Of a DNA stretch of 57,829 nucleotides, positions 43,198 to 51,246 are shown one piece after another. The stretch is from assembly GCF_900108945.1 (NCBI RefSeq), contig NZ_FNYE01000047.1:1-57829 (forward strand), read 5' to 3'. The translations under genes and the position numbers were made by a program. Numbering within the stretch: the stretch's first letter is position 1; each line of letters starts with the position of its first letter. Source of the stretch: Paraburkholderia diazotrophica (lineage in GTDB: Bacteria > Pseudomonadota > Gammaproteobacteria > Burkholderiales > Burkholderiaceae). The notes beneath the pieces were generated by a model, which was given only the letters and a program-made list of their open reading frames with translations, did not search any database and was not told the origin of the DNA.

Positions 43198-43342
43198 GGT
43201 CGCGATCCTTTCGAAGCCACAAAAGCACCGCGCTGCGAAGGTGATACGCCGATTCCCACAGGGCAACACCGACTGCGACGAGGAGCCAAAAGCGCGCGGC
43301 CCGAGTCCAGTCCGCGTTAGTGAGTACGTGCAGGAGATCCAT
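43190..43342 (-). CDS. 50-residue membrane protein
   Basis: A CGGAG ribosome site precedes ATG 43342. The short product carries one hydrophobic helix (FWLLVAVGVALWESAY) and a basic tail. Its stop overlaps the following gene. A CTTGACT promoter element lies 68 bp upstream (43410-43416). Position, ribosome site and overlap support a real small gene of unknown role. Confidence 0.55.
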   Translation of the reverse strand: MDLLHVLTNADWTRAARFWLLVAVGVALWESAYHLRSAVLLWLRKDRDHA

Positions 43343-43430
43343 CGTTTCTACTCCGTTAGTGAAGCCCTCTATTGCGGGCCGATGACCTATCTTCGCAAAT
43401 GTGGCGCGAAGTCAAGGACATCGGCCGCGA

Positions 43431-43820
43431 CTAGAAGTCGGCGAACTGGTCGGCGATAGCGTCCGTGTTAAAACGCCGTGTGCCGGTGATCGCCGGCTCG
43501 GCAGCGCGCGACTCGAGCGGTTCTGGCGCCGTGGCCGGGGCAGCATCGATAGAGAAGATCGGTGTGGGATCGCTCTCAACCATATCTGCTACTTCTGTTT
43601 TCGGCTGGGGCGTCGCCGGTTCAGTCATGCGCATGACCGGCTCCACGGAAACGCCGGATGCAACACGTTTCGCGGCCTCGCCCCCGTTGAGCGCCGCTCG
43701 CGCGAGCGCCCTGAGTGCGCCCGCGCGCATGCGCTCGTTGTCGAACTGTTTGATGAAGGCGAAAAGATCAGGGTCCGTCGCTTCATTGAGCGTGACTTTG
43801 ACCACGGCCTTTCCAATCAT
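43431..43820 (-). CDS. ParR/StbB-like partner of the ParM-like protein
   Basis: The 129-residue protein has a short beta strand and helices at the N-terminus (KAVVKVTLNEATDPDLFAFI) compatible with a ribbon-helix-helix DNA-binding domain. An alanine/proline-rich acidic tail could contact the actin-like filament. Its ATG overlaps the stop of the parM-like gene (ATGA), the usual order in type II partition operons. Sequence alone is weak; the context carries the call. Confidence 0.65.
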   Translation of the reverse strand: MIGKAVVKVTLNEATDPDLFAFIKQFDNERMRAGALRALARAALNGGEAAKRVASGVSVEPVMRMTEPATPQPKTEVADMVESDPTPIFSIDAAPATAPEPLESRAAEPAITGTRRFNTDAIADQFADF

Positions 43821-44836
43821 GCAGCGACTCCCACCGGTTTGCGTTCGCGAGCAAGCGTTGCCTCACCAACGATCAGGAAGCCCTTTGCGTTGGCATAGCA
43901 GGGAGCGTCGAGCACGTCGAGTTGGACGCGCGGAAACGCGGCGCGTATCGAGGCTTCGTACAGAGCTGCGCCACCACCGGTGAGGACGATCGAGCGCAAA
44001 TCCGCTGTCCGGCCGACACGGTTTTGCATTTCCTTGACCGTTGCATTGATGATGGCCTGCGACTGTTCCAGATAGGGGATAAGGTCAACATCTTTCCCGT
44101 AGAACAGGAGCGGCTTTTTCTCGCGCAGGCATTTGTCGATACGTTCGATATCATCGACCGGTTCCTTCTCGCTCTTTGCGATCAACGACGCAATGCTCTT
44201 GTAGACCTGTGACGCACCGCCCGGAGCGCCGCCGCTGCGGCGGTCATTCATCGTGAAGCCGTGAGCGACCACCCAGTCAGTCGTGAAGTAGCCCACATCG
44301 ATCACCAGATGGGCGTTTTCGCGATCGAAGCGGCTACCGCCGTACTCGGAAAACGATACGAGCGACCCTAGGGGTTGCGGCACTACCTTTACGGAGTGGA
44401 CACGGATATCGCCATGGCCAAAGTTGAGCGTCCCGGTGAACGCATCGCGCAGATGCGCCGAATATTTGTTGATGGTGTGAACAGGTAGCCCCAGCACCAT
44501 GCGGTCGACCTCGGTGACGCCCGCGAATTGGAGAGATCCCCCGAGTAGCGCCGCATAGTTCGACGTGAGGCAGAAGTCTTCCGATAGCGTTCGACCTGCA
44601 TTGCCGTATGCGGAGGACAGTTCAACGCCTGGGCCAATCTCGTATGTCGCGCCGTCCACTTCAATCGGCAATACCTTGCGCGCGTGCAGCACGCCTTGTC
44701 CATAGCTCGAAACTGCCTCGCTCACCGCAATCGGCGTCACCGAGGGAAACATTTGGGTGGCAATGTCCGACCCCATACGGAATGCGCTTTTCGTATTGCC
44801 GTAACCGACGTCGACTGCAAATACCGATACCTTCAT
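43817..44836 (-). CDS. parM: ParM/StbA-like actin-family ATPase
   Basis: ATG 44836 has GGAGAG eight nt upstream. The 339-residue protein shows actin-fold signatures: phosphate 1 VDVGYGNTK at the N-terminus, phosphate 2 LVIDVGYFTTDW, and the adenosine motif SIVLTGGGAALY. ParM-type proteins polymerise to push plasmid copies apart and need an adaptor bound to a centromere. The adaptor gene follows, and a cluster of GGGGCC repeats in the leader (44877-44972) is the likely centromere. The plasmid thus has this system in addition to parAB. Confidence 0.87.
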   Translation of the reverse strand: MKVSVFAVDVGYGNTKSAFRMGSDIATQMFPSVTPIAVSEAVSSYGQGVLHARKVLPIEVDGATYEIGPGVELSSAYGNAGRTLSEDFCLTSNYAALLGGSLQFAGVTEVDRMVLGLPVHTINKYSAHLRDAFTGTLNFGHGDIRVHSVKVVPQPLGSLVSFSEYGGSRFDRENAHLVIDVGYFTTDWVVAHGFTMNDRRSGGAPGGASQVYKSIASLIAKSEKEPVDDIERIDKCLREKKPLLFYGKDVDLIPYLEQSQAIINATVKEMQNRVGRTADLRSIVLTGGGAALYEASIRAAFPRVQLDVLDAPCYANAKGFLIVGEATLARERKPVGVAA

Positions 44837-44876
44837 TGGGCTCTCTCCAGAGTTGTTTATCAATGTTCACTGCGCG

Positions 44877-44972
44877 TTCGGCCCCAGCAGGGGCCAAGTA
44901 CGGGCCGAAGGGTCGCTGCCGCAATGACGTCTTCTGCCCTTGGGGCCGAGTTGGGGCCAACGTTGGCCCCAA
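44877..44972. repeat. GGGGCC repeat cluster, candidate parC centromere
   Basis: GGGCC-centred motifs occur at 44877 (TTCGGCCCC), 44889 (AGGGGCCAAG), 44900 (ACGGGCCGAAG), 44939 (CTTGGGGCCGAG), 44951 (TTGGGGCCAACG) and 44963 (TTGGCCCCAA). They lie between the promoter-like element (45014) and the parM-like start, the position of parC in R1-type systems. The same motif family appears near parS at 9961-10074. Confidence 0.6.
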
Positions 44973-45013
44973 AAACCGCGAGTGACGTTCCAACTCTATC
45001 GGCTGAGGATCAA

Positions 45014-45020
45014 AGTCAAG
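45014..45020 (-). promoter_or_regulatory. CTTGACT element of the parM operon
   Basis: On the minus strand CTTGACTTTGATCC is followed after 15 bp by TAGAGT. It belongs to the CTTGACT family seen ahead of seven minus-strand genes. The leader to the parM start is long (about 175 bp) because it contains the GGGGCC cluster. Confidence 0.5.
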
Positions 45021-45174
45021 GAAGCTAAAGCTCGCAACATTTAGGGAGCTTTAGCAATTCCGGGAGCGGCGAGCGCAGCTATTCTCTTTGTTACCCACCG
45101 CGCGATCAGCGCATCGACCTCCGAGTTTCACCATTGAAGGGATCGCTTTGCCTGGCGAAAACCCCTCCTGTCAC

Positions 45175-45200
45175 AGGCCGCATTCTGACGCGGCCTTTTT
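45175..45200 (+). terminator. Intrinsic terminator
   Basis: AGGCCGC, loop ATTCTGAC, GCGGCCT followed by TTTT. A GCATCGACC element lies about 60 bp before it with no gene between, so it may end a short RNA or a leader that has lost its gene. Confidence 0.7.
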
Positions 45201-46026
45201 CTGAATCAAATCAAGTGCACCATGGTCCACACTGAGGACCCCGGACACGCGATATCCATTGGGTTAGCGGGCGGTTTTGCCCAGATTTGCGCGATGAGGC
45301 GACGTGTAAAGCGGACAGTCGGACACTACCGACACTGCGCGCGACGACTCAGACACGCATGGACACACCCTTTCAGCACACGGAGCTGGGACCGTTACAT
45401 GAAGCCCGACACAAAGCGGCAGATTGAACGGACTTGGGGGTGGGGGTATGTAGTCGCGGTCAAAGCGAACACATCCCTGTACGGAAGACGAACGGCGGGC
45501 GCAGCCGGAGAAAGAAGCGCGCAAAAAGTATTGCCGGGCATTTGGCCAGAGTCGTGCGAGTCGATAGACAGACGCACACGGGCACGCGAAGCGTGTCATA
45601 GGCCGGCACGGTAGCCAGAGCAGTCGGCGGAGTCGGGATCGCGGAACGAAAGAGCGCTGCGGCCCGACCTGTGAGACAGCGGCCCCGATCAACGACGATG
45701 GACTCTGCAAAGGCAGATCCGGTGCGGTGATGGCAGGGTAAGCAGGTATCGCAGGCAGGCATCGCGCGCGAGCGCGGCGTCTCGCAGCAGGCAGCAGATG
45801 GACGGTCGATGCACGTCTCTTCCACGTGCGGGGCTGATCGAATGGAATCGCTAAAGGAAAGGAAGGCAGTACCCGGCGGGGAACGCAACGCGCAGCGCGG
45901 TCAGGTTGATGCAGGGGATAGGCTCCCGGCGTCCCGCCCGCAGTGCGAACGACGACGACCGTGAGAAGCGGTCAGGTCGAAAACGGTATCCGGCGCCGCG
46001 GCTTGCGGACAGGTAGCTGTGCAACG
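45201..46026. other. Stretch without a supported gene
   Basis: Frames of up to 148 codons exist on the minus strand and 130 on the plus strand, but they are rich in Arg and Pro, lack ribosome sites and show no family features. The region lies between the parM leader and the intact recombinase. An oriT or att function is possible, but I see no convincing nic-type sequence. Confidence 0.4.
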
Positions 46027-47190
46027 ATGGCTGCACGGCGCTATATGCATGGGGACATCAGGGTGTCAGCGATATTGAACGTGCGCGCGGTGCTGCGCGA
46101 CTACTGGTTGGCTGCCGACTTCAAGGCTGCATTGGAACAGCTGCTTCTGGATAACGTGAATCGCGTCCATAGCCGGACGAGAATCAGCGCGAAGCCGCTT
46201 TCGATAAAAACGCAGGAGCGCCGGACATTGGCGATTTGCAAGTCGTTTGAAGAGTTGCGCCGGAATGGCTTCGCGCTGCAATCCCCGTACTCATTGAAGC
46301 ACAAGCATGTCGAGTTTCTCGTCAAGTTCTGGGTCGATGCGAAACAGACCGGGGGGACAATCGAGAACAAGCTGACCTATCTGCGGGCGCTCTGCGAGTG
46401 GATGAAGAAGCCGAATCTGATCGGCACGCTGGCCGATTATGTCGACCGCGAGCAGCACAACCTCGTGCGCTCGTACGTCGCGCTGCAAGACAAATCGTGG
46501 GAAGGAAATGGAATCGACGCTGAAGCCAAGATCAACGAGATCGCCGTCACTCACCCGAACGTGGCGGTGCAACTGAAACTCCAGGCGGCGTTTGGTCTGC
46601 GCGTTGAAGAGAGCTTCCTTCTTCGGCCCGAGGAAGCTGTGCGTGACGATAGTTTGCTCAATGTCACCCGCGGCACGAAAGGCGGCCGGGAGCGCATCGT
46701 GCCGATAGAAATCAAACTCACCGTGCTAGAGGAAGCGGCGACGCTTGCAAACCCTTATACCGGGTCAACAATCCCGCATGGATACACGAAAAAACAATGG
46801 CGTGAACACTACTATCACGTGCTCAAAAAGCACGGCGTCACGCAGGCGGGTATAGGCGTAACGAGCCACGGTCTCCGCCATCAGTACCTACAGCAAATGT
46901 ACGAGCGGATCACTGGCGTCCAGGCTCCGATCAAGCAACCCACGGAACGGGTAGACCGTGAGGCGCACAAGGCTGCGATGCAGCGCATTGTTCAGGCAGC
47001 TGGACACAGCCGCGCGACTAAGGCGAACGCTTATCTGTCAACGCATGCGGCGAGGGATGCGCGAAAGAAACGCTCGATCACGCGGGAAATGGCAGTGGAA
47101 GCGCTCGCTCAGGCCGGCGGTATAAAGTCTCGGGCGGCCGCAGCTTTAGGAGTTTCACGACAGGCGCTCTACCGGCTCCTCGAGCGTTAA
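46027..47190 (+). CDS. Tyrosine recombinase with C-terminal Fis-like HTH
   Basis: I chose ATG 46027 (387 residues) with AGGT nearby; the frame opens earlier with a GTG at 45943 but has no ribosome site there. The core-binding domain (LKHKHVEFLVKFWV) is followed by a complete catalytic set: Arg in FGLRVEES, Lys region TKGGRERIVP, HxxR in HGLRHQYLQQ, and GHSRATKANAYLS with the nucleophilic Tyr. The last about 35 residues (AVEALAQAGGIKSRAAAALGVSRQALYRLL) are a Fis/NtrC-type HTH, unusual for an integrase. A composite recombination-type site begins 88 bp downstream. Confidence 0.85.
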   Translation: MAARRYMHGDIRVSAILNVRAVLRDYWLAADFKAALEQLLLDNVNRVHSRTRISAKPLSIKTQERRTLAICKSFEELRRNGFALQSPYSLKHKHVEFLVKFWVDAKQTGGTIENKLTYLRALCEWMKKPNLIGTLADYVDREQHNLVRSYVALQDKSWEGNGIDAEAKINEIAVTHPNVAVQLKLQAAFGLRVEESFLLRPEEAVRDDSLLNVTRGTKGGRERIVPIEIKLTVLEEAATLANPYTGSTIPHGYTKKQWREHYYHVLKKHGVTQAGIGVTSHGLRHQYLQQMYERITGVQAPIKQPTERVDREAHKAAMQRIVQAAGHSRATKANAYLSTHAARDARKKRSITREMAVEALAQAGGIKSRAAAALGVSRQALYRLLER

Positions 47191-47277
47191 AGGGCGAGCG
47201 GCGATCTCACTGGCAGGCCGGCAAGTGCTCGCGACGCCGATACTTTCGGTGGGCTACCTCCCCGCAGATGTAGAAGG

Positions 47278-47390
47278 ACGTACACGTAAGTGTGACGTTT
47301 ATTGGGGTGGTCTATAAACGTCACACTTGCAAACCTTGGAAAATCAAAGGTTTACTAACGCGCGAAATTTAACGCGTTTTACGTGTACGT
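47278..47390 (+). repeat. Composite recombination-type site, copy 2
   Basis: Perfect 15-bp arms AAGTGTGACGTTTAT (47288-47302) and ATAAACGTCACACTT (47314-47328) flank the 11-bp spacer TGGGGTGGTCT. Outer elements ACGTACACGTAA (47278) and TTACGTGTACGT (47379) are themselves an inverted pair, and TAACGCGTT lies at 47370. The same parts, in inverse orientation, make up the site at 17423-17533. It lies beside the intact recombinase gene. Confidence 0.7.
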
Positions 47391-47413
47391 GAAGCTCAGG
47401 AGGAGAGTTGCCG

Positions 47414-47551
47414 CTAGAAAAGCCACTTCAGAAGCGGGCTGGTCAGCGCATGGTAGGTAATGATTACGCTGATCGCGAGAAGCGTAAGCAGTTGAGGCAT
47501 CAGCTTCTCACGGTGGCGGTACGCGGCGCGGATGTAATCGACAGGTGACAT
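47414..47551 (-). CDS. 45-residue membrane protein
   Basis: ATG 47551 follows a GGAAAAAAT leader. The product has one hydrophobic helix (LLTLLAISVIITYHAL) after a basic N-terminus. A CTTGACT promoter element overlaps the stop codon of the gene upstream (47622-47628). Function is unknown; the promoter and ribosome site make it plausible. Confidence 0.5.
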   Translation of the reverse strand: MSPVDYIRAAYRHREKLMPQLLTLLAISVIITYHALTSPLLKWLF

Positions 47552-47628
47552 ATTTTTTCCGGAAGGTCGTTCGCTCACCGGTGCGGCGAGAGTTGATTCC
47601 AGTATGACGCCGCTCTCATGAAGTCAAG

Positions 47629-48297
47629 TCACCAGCGGTTGCGATCCGGGAGATCGTCGACGGCCGCCGAGACGCGTGTCTCGAACGAGCACTCCTCGTC
47701 ATCGCCGGTCGCCGGAATGCGCGGAAACTGCACGGACGCCACACCATCGATGTAGACGAAGCGCGCCATCTGCTGCAGCGTGCGGTAACGCGCGGCATCC
47801 TCCAGCACCGGGTCGACCGGCCAGAAGTCGCGCGTTGTGATTTTCCCGTCGACGATCTTCTGAGCGAGCATTGAAAAGACCGGGCCGCGCTTCTCCCAGT
47901 CCTCCGCTGTCCGCGCGAGCAGATCAAGAACGTACGGCGCGTCGACCGGCGAGATCTCCTTGCGGACAAGATCAAGCAGGTCGCCTTCCGTAGCGGCTGG
48001 TCGATTCAATCTCGTGTTCCAGATTTTTCCGGCTTCATCGAGCGCGGCGTGCTTGTTGTCGGTGAAGGGGATCCACGGCGTCTGCATTCCACAGTCTTCA
48101 CACAAGATGCAGCAGAGCTTCTCGGTTGGCGGCTCCGATAGCGATCGCGCCTCCATATCGTTCATCACGGGGGCGGTGCTGGAGTTGATTTGCAGGAAAT
48201 CCGTGGAAGGCCTAATGCGGTCCCCAATCACTCGTTGGGACCAGCCGAACGCCCAGTTGCCGCCGCAGTGTGCGCAGGGGAATAGTTCATCAGTCAT
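47629..48297 (-). CDS. Lar-like zinc protein (possible restriction alleviation)
   Basis: The N-terminal 100 residues have paired cysteines (CAHCGG; CCILCEDCG) and the C-terminal WNTRL motif with DEAGKIWNTR, the pattern of Lar-type restriction-alleviation proteins of phages. The remaining about 120 residues are unassigned and include an FWPVDPVLEDAARYRTLQQ stretch also common in phage genes. Lar proteins modulate host type I restriction, which would help an incoming plasmid. Activity is inferred from the motif only. Confidence 0.6.
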   Translation of the reverse strand: MTDELFPCAHCGGNWAFGWSQRVIGDRIRPSTDFLQINSSTAPVMNDMEARSLSEPPTEKLCCILCEDCGMQTPWIPFTDNKHAALDEAGKIWNTRLNRPAATEGDLLDLVRKEISPVDAPYVLDLLARTAEDWEKRGPVFSMLAQKIVDGKITTRDFWPVDPVLEDAARYRTLQQMARFVYIDGVASVQFPRIPATGDDEECSFETRVSAAVDDLPDRNRW

Positions 48298-48396
48298 GGC
48301 GCCTTCCGCAGGTCAGTGTATTTGTATTGGATTGTAATATTCGCCGACGGGCGTCACTGCACAAAACGACAGGAAAAAGCACCAATTGCGGCCAGA

Positions 48397-48789
48397 TCAC
48401 AATCGCAGGGCGTCAGCGGCCCGGTTGTATGCCTCGTGAGATAGCAGACGTATCGGGCGCAACGATTCGCAGTCGAACATCAGGCGGTAGGCATATCCAA
48501 CGGGCACAGAGAGGACCTGGCCATTTGAGGACCGGATCTGTTTCCCCTTCAGCGCACAGGGGTGGGTGCCGTCCCGCACCTTCGCCAGGACCATTCGAGC
48601 CTCTTTCTGAATCGATGGAAGATGCGCAACGCACGACAGGTCGATCGGATCGGCGGCGGATAGTTCTGCCTTGGCGAGACGCTTATGCTGCCTTGCGAGC
48701 ATCTCGGCTTCTTTGGCTTTGGAGGTGGCGGCGCAGGTATGGCAGTACTTGCCTTTGCCCGAGTGGCCGCAGGGGAAATTGCGCTTCAT
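48397..48789 (-). CDS. Zinc-ribbon protein with RelE-like tail
   Basis: ATG 48789 gives a 130-residue product; longer frames are Arg/Pro-rich and unlikely. The N-terminus carries CGHSGKGKYCHTC, a probable zinc ribbon. The tail (VLAKVRDGTHPCALKGKQI, YRLMFDCESLRPIRLLSHEAYN) has the strand-and-helix pattern of RelE/ParE-fold proteins. I see no antitoxin gene next to it, so a toxin role is uncertain. A CTTGACT element lies at 48844-48850. Confidence 0.55.
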   Translation of the reverse strand: MKRNFPCGHSGKGKYCHTCAATSKAKEAEMLARQHKRLAKAELSAADPIDLSCVAHLPSIQKEARMVLAKVRDGTHPCALKGKQIRSSNGQVLSVPVGYAYRLMFDCESLRPIRLLSHEAYNRAADALRL

Positions 48790-48845
48790 GGTGGTGTCGT
48801 CCTTGGGATAGCTGATACACCATTCGACCATGAAGGCTCTCGCAG

Positions 48846-49160
48846 TCAAGGGAAGGTTGGAGCTGGTTTTAATGGCTCTTTCGCGTGATTGCTGTCGAGC
48901 TCGGCCGACAGGTCGAGAATGCGCGCGTCTGCACCAGCGAGCCGTCTTTCCAGCCGCTCTATGTGAGCCAGAGCGACGGCGTACTGGTCGGCGAGCATAG
49001 TGAGCGCCCAAAACGGCGTGAGCGCGGCCGAGCAATCCCGGCAGGTGACGATTCCGCCGCGAGGGTCCAGGCGGATGTTGTGATGATCGCACTCACCGGG
49101 CCGGTGAGTGCGTTCGTCGGTGGTGACGCGCAGGCGCGCGAACGGTATGACACTGCTCAT
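48846..49160 (-). CDS. Small zinc-finger/coiled-coil protein
   Basis: The 104-residue product has a CDHH...CRDC pattern (possible zinc site) followed by a helical region (YAVALAHIERLERRLAGADA) likely to form a coiled coil. No family is recognised. Its stop codon is embedded in the CTTGACT element of the next gene. It is one of a row of similarly spaced minus-strand genes. Confidence 0.55.
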   Translation of the reverse strand: MSSVIPFARLRVTTDERTHRPGECDHHNIRLDPRGGIVTCRDCSAALTPFWALTMLADQYAVALAHIERLERRLAGADARILDLSAELDSNHAKEPLKPAPTFP

Positions 49161-49187
49161 GCACGTCCGGTTGGCAAAGGTAGTGGT

Positions 49188-49682
49188 TTATGGGGCGGTG
49201 GGCCGCGACTGTACCGCGGAAGCGGCGTCGGGTGGAAAAAGGATGCGGGAGATCGTTTCGTCGCGGCGGTAATGCTGCTCGATGATGTCGAGGTAACGAC
49301 GGAACCCGTCCGTTTCGAGAGGAGCGACGCGCCCGTTGCTCGCAGCGAACCGCACGTCGGTTGGCGCGTTGGCGTGGCGCTCGATGCTGCCAAGTGCCGC
49401 CACATCCGGTAACCACCAGCGATTCCAGCGCGTCGTGAAGTTCAACCAGCCGCGCGTGGCCGCATCCATTTCTACCCAGGACGCCTGAAAGTCGAGAATG
49501 GCGCCGAGTGAGCTGAAGAAGGCCATCCGCACGCCATTGTCGTCCGCGGCCGCGACGACGATCTGTTTGCGCCGTTCGTCGACGGGGTCCGTCGAGCTTG
49601 CCATGCAGAGTGCCGGGTAACTGACGTGCCAGTCTGCACCACGCGCAACTGCGCGTTGAAGAAAGAAAGAGTTGGATTCCAC
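49188..49682 (-). CDS. Unknown accessory protein
   Basis: The frame starts with GTG 49682 after AGGACC. The 164-residue product is soluble and Trp-rich (WLNFTTRWNRWWLPD) and has no motif that I recognise. It lies 54 bp below a CTTGACT element that overlaps the stop of the DUF1173-like gene. Confidence 0.55.
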   Translation of the reverse strand: MESNSFFLQRAVARGADWHVSYPALCMASSTDPVDERRKQIVVAAADDNGVRMAFFSSLGAILDFQASWVEMDAATRGWLNFTTRWNRWWLPDVAALGSIERHANAPTDVRFAASNGRVAPLETDGFRRYLDIIEQHYRRDETISRILFPPDAASAVQSRPTAP

Positions 49683-49737
49683 TGTGACGGTCCTGTTTTG
49701 AGCTATGTCTGCTCACCCTATCGACATTGCCAGCAAG

Positions 49738-50952
49738 TCAAGTCGGCGACGGCAGCGCGACCGAGGAGAGCGGCGACGGCGGTATCCATTCAACACATGG
49801 CTCATTGCGTGAAGCGTACAGCGCCTGCTTCTCCGACTTGCGCGCACGGTAGGCATCGTTTGATTCCATGCCGTAGACCTCGATGGCGGTTGGGCGCGCC
49901 GTGTCAGTCAGGCGAAAGTCTGGCAGCATGTCGTCCGACTGGTCGCGGCGTAGTGGTTTGTCGAACCGCCGGCGTTCTCCGACGAGACGATTCGCCATCT
50001 CGACCTCGTAGCTCGAGTCGCAGGCGATGAACGAGCGGCTGCAAAGCTGCAGCGCGAGATCGATCGCCCGCAGATTGCCGTCCTTCGTGCGTTCAACGAC
50101 GAGCACAGCGACGATGCGTGCTTCCGGCTTGCCGATCATCGGCCACGCATGCCGGAAAGACCGGGCCGCGTTCTCGATCAACGTCTTCGATGCGTAGAAC
50201 GTTTCAAACGTCTGGCGCAGACGAATGACGAAACCGTATTTCGATGGGTCGATCGCCTTGATCTCCGCGATGATCACTCCGCGATCCGAGGTTGTGGGCG
50301 TCGTGTGAATGCGGCCGAGGAAGGCGTCGAACTCGGCCTTGATTATCGGGAGCTCACTCTCTTCGTAACGCCGCATGACGTGAACGACATCCTGAATCTG
50401 CTTCCCGTTCATCTTCCCATCGCCGAGCACAGCAAGGATCCGCGCGCTGCACGTGCCCCAGTTGCGCTGCGCTTCTGCAGACCAATGGTTAAGGCGAGCG
50501 TCCTGCCATACGCGTCGCAGAAATCCAAGAAGGGGGGCGGACCGGCGTGACTCGGCGCGCAGAGTGGCGTTCTCTGAGTTTTCGCGGCGTGCCTTCTCGA
50601 CGGTGCGCACAGTTAGAGAGACGTCCAGCCGCGCATCGAGGCCCGCTGCCGTGTTCCGTATAGCTTCCTGCCCTGTGACGGAAGACGAGCCAGCGTCGGT
50701 GGTATCGGCGAAGAAAGAGCAGAGGTCCCGATTGTGATGCATCCCTTCGTCGGGCCAGCGCGCGAGATGGAAGAGTGCGCCATAGCGGCGAACGACGAGT
50801 CGTAGTGGCTTGCCGCCGCCGGCGCTCTGGCAGAGACACTCGGCATAGCCGGGCGAGCGCTTCGCCCGTTCGAGCCGTGTCGCGAAACGCGCGGGATTGT
50901 CCTGCACGTCTTCGAGGGACGTCACCAGGCCATCGAAGCGGACGTTTGTCAT
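49738..50952 (-). CDS. DUF1173-like plasmid protein, nuclease-like C-terminus
   Basis: The 404-residue protein resembles DUF1173 proteins of proteobacterial plasmids: an early CLCQ motif with basic residues (RLVVRRYGALFHLARWPDEG, then HH and C), a helical middle part and a C-terminal segment. That segment (LPDFRLTDTARPTAIEVYG, followed by RKSEKQALY) looks like a PD-(D/E)xK nuclease core, but the expected Lys of ExK is Tyr here, so it may be inactive or use another residue. Function in the family is unknown. It is followed by the small gene at 49188. Confidence 0.6.
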   Translation of the reverse strand: MTNVRFDGLVTSLEDVQDNPARFATRLERAKRSPGYAECLCQSAGGGKPLRLVVRRYGALFHLARWPDEGMHHNRDLCSFFADTTDAGSSSVTGQEAIRNTAAGLDARLDVSLTVRTVEKARRENSENATLRAESRRSAPLLGFLRRVWQDARLNHWSAEAQRNWGTCSARILAVLGDGKMNGKQIQDVVHVMRRYEESELPIIKAEFDAFLGRIHTTPTTSDRGVIIAEIKAIDPSKYGFVIRLRQTFETFYASKTLIENAARSFRHAWPMIGKPEARIVAVLVVERTKDGNLRAIDLALQLCSRSFIACDSSYEVEMANRLVGERRRFDKPLRRDQSDDMLPDFRLTDTARPTAIEVYGMESNDAYRARKSEKQALYASRNEPCVEWIPPSPLSSVALPSPT

Positions 50953-50955
50953 CGG

Positions 50956-51246
50956 TCAGTTCCGTAGGAAGTCTGCTATCGAAATGCCGTTGCTCGCGCG
51001 AAACGCATACGTCCCGAGTAGCTTGCTCACCTGGCGAACGCTAATGGCAAACTGGTCGAGGTGGTGTTGTGTTGGGAAGCGTGCAACGATGCGTCGCAGT
51101 ATGCCGGGAGCGATGTAGTCCCGCTGTTCGATATAGCCGTCGCCAATCAGGGCGTCCATCCAGCAGTCCGGAAGTCCTAATGCGGCGGCGCTGCTGGCGC
51201 CTTGCTCACGCGTTGTATCGAGGAATTCAAAGACGATCGTGATCAA
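50956..51246 (-). CDS. Small unknown protein upstream of DUF1173-like gene
   Basis: The 96-residue product has mixed helices and strands and no recognised domain (GLPDCWMDALIGDGYIEQRDY reads like a small winged-helix segment). It ends 3 bp before the DUF1173-like gene and its start overlaps the stop of the gene upstream (ATGA), so these genes form one operon. Confidence 0.6.
   Translation of the reverse strand: MITIVFEFLDTTREQGASSAAALGLPDCWMDALIGDGYIEQRDYIAPGILRRIVARFPTQHHLDQFAISVRQVSKLLGTYAFRASNGISIADFLRN

Noticed and set aside
45222..45888. Open frames on both strands between the parM leader and the recombinase
   Set aside because: They overlap each other, are Arg/Pro/Ser-rich and lack start signals; high GC explains them.
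48397..48789. Toxin-antitoxin module based on the RelE-like tail
   Set aside because: No small antitoxin gene with a DNA-binding fold lies next to it, and the zinc ribbon is atypical for RelE toxins.
48459..49092. Longer start for the zinc-ribbon/RelE-like gene reaching to 49092
   Set aside because: The added 101 residues are Arg/Pro-rich and overlap the neighbouring zinc-finger gene; ATG 48789 gives a clean zinc-ribbon N-terminus.
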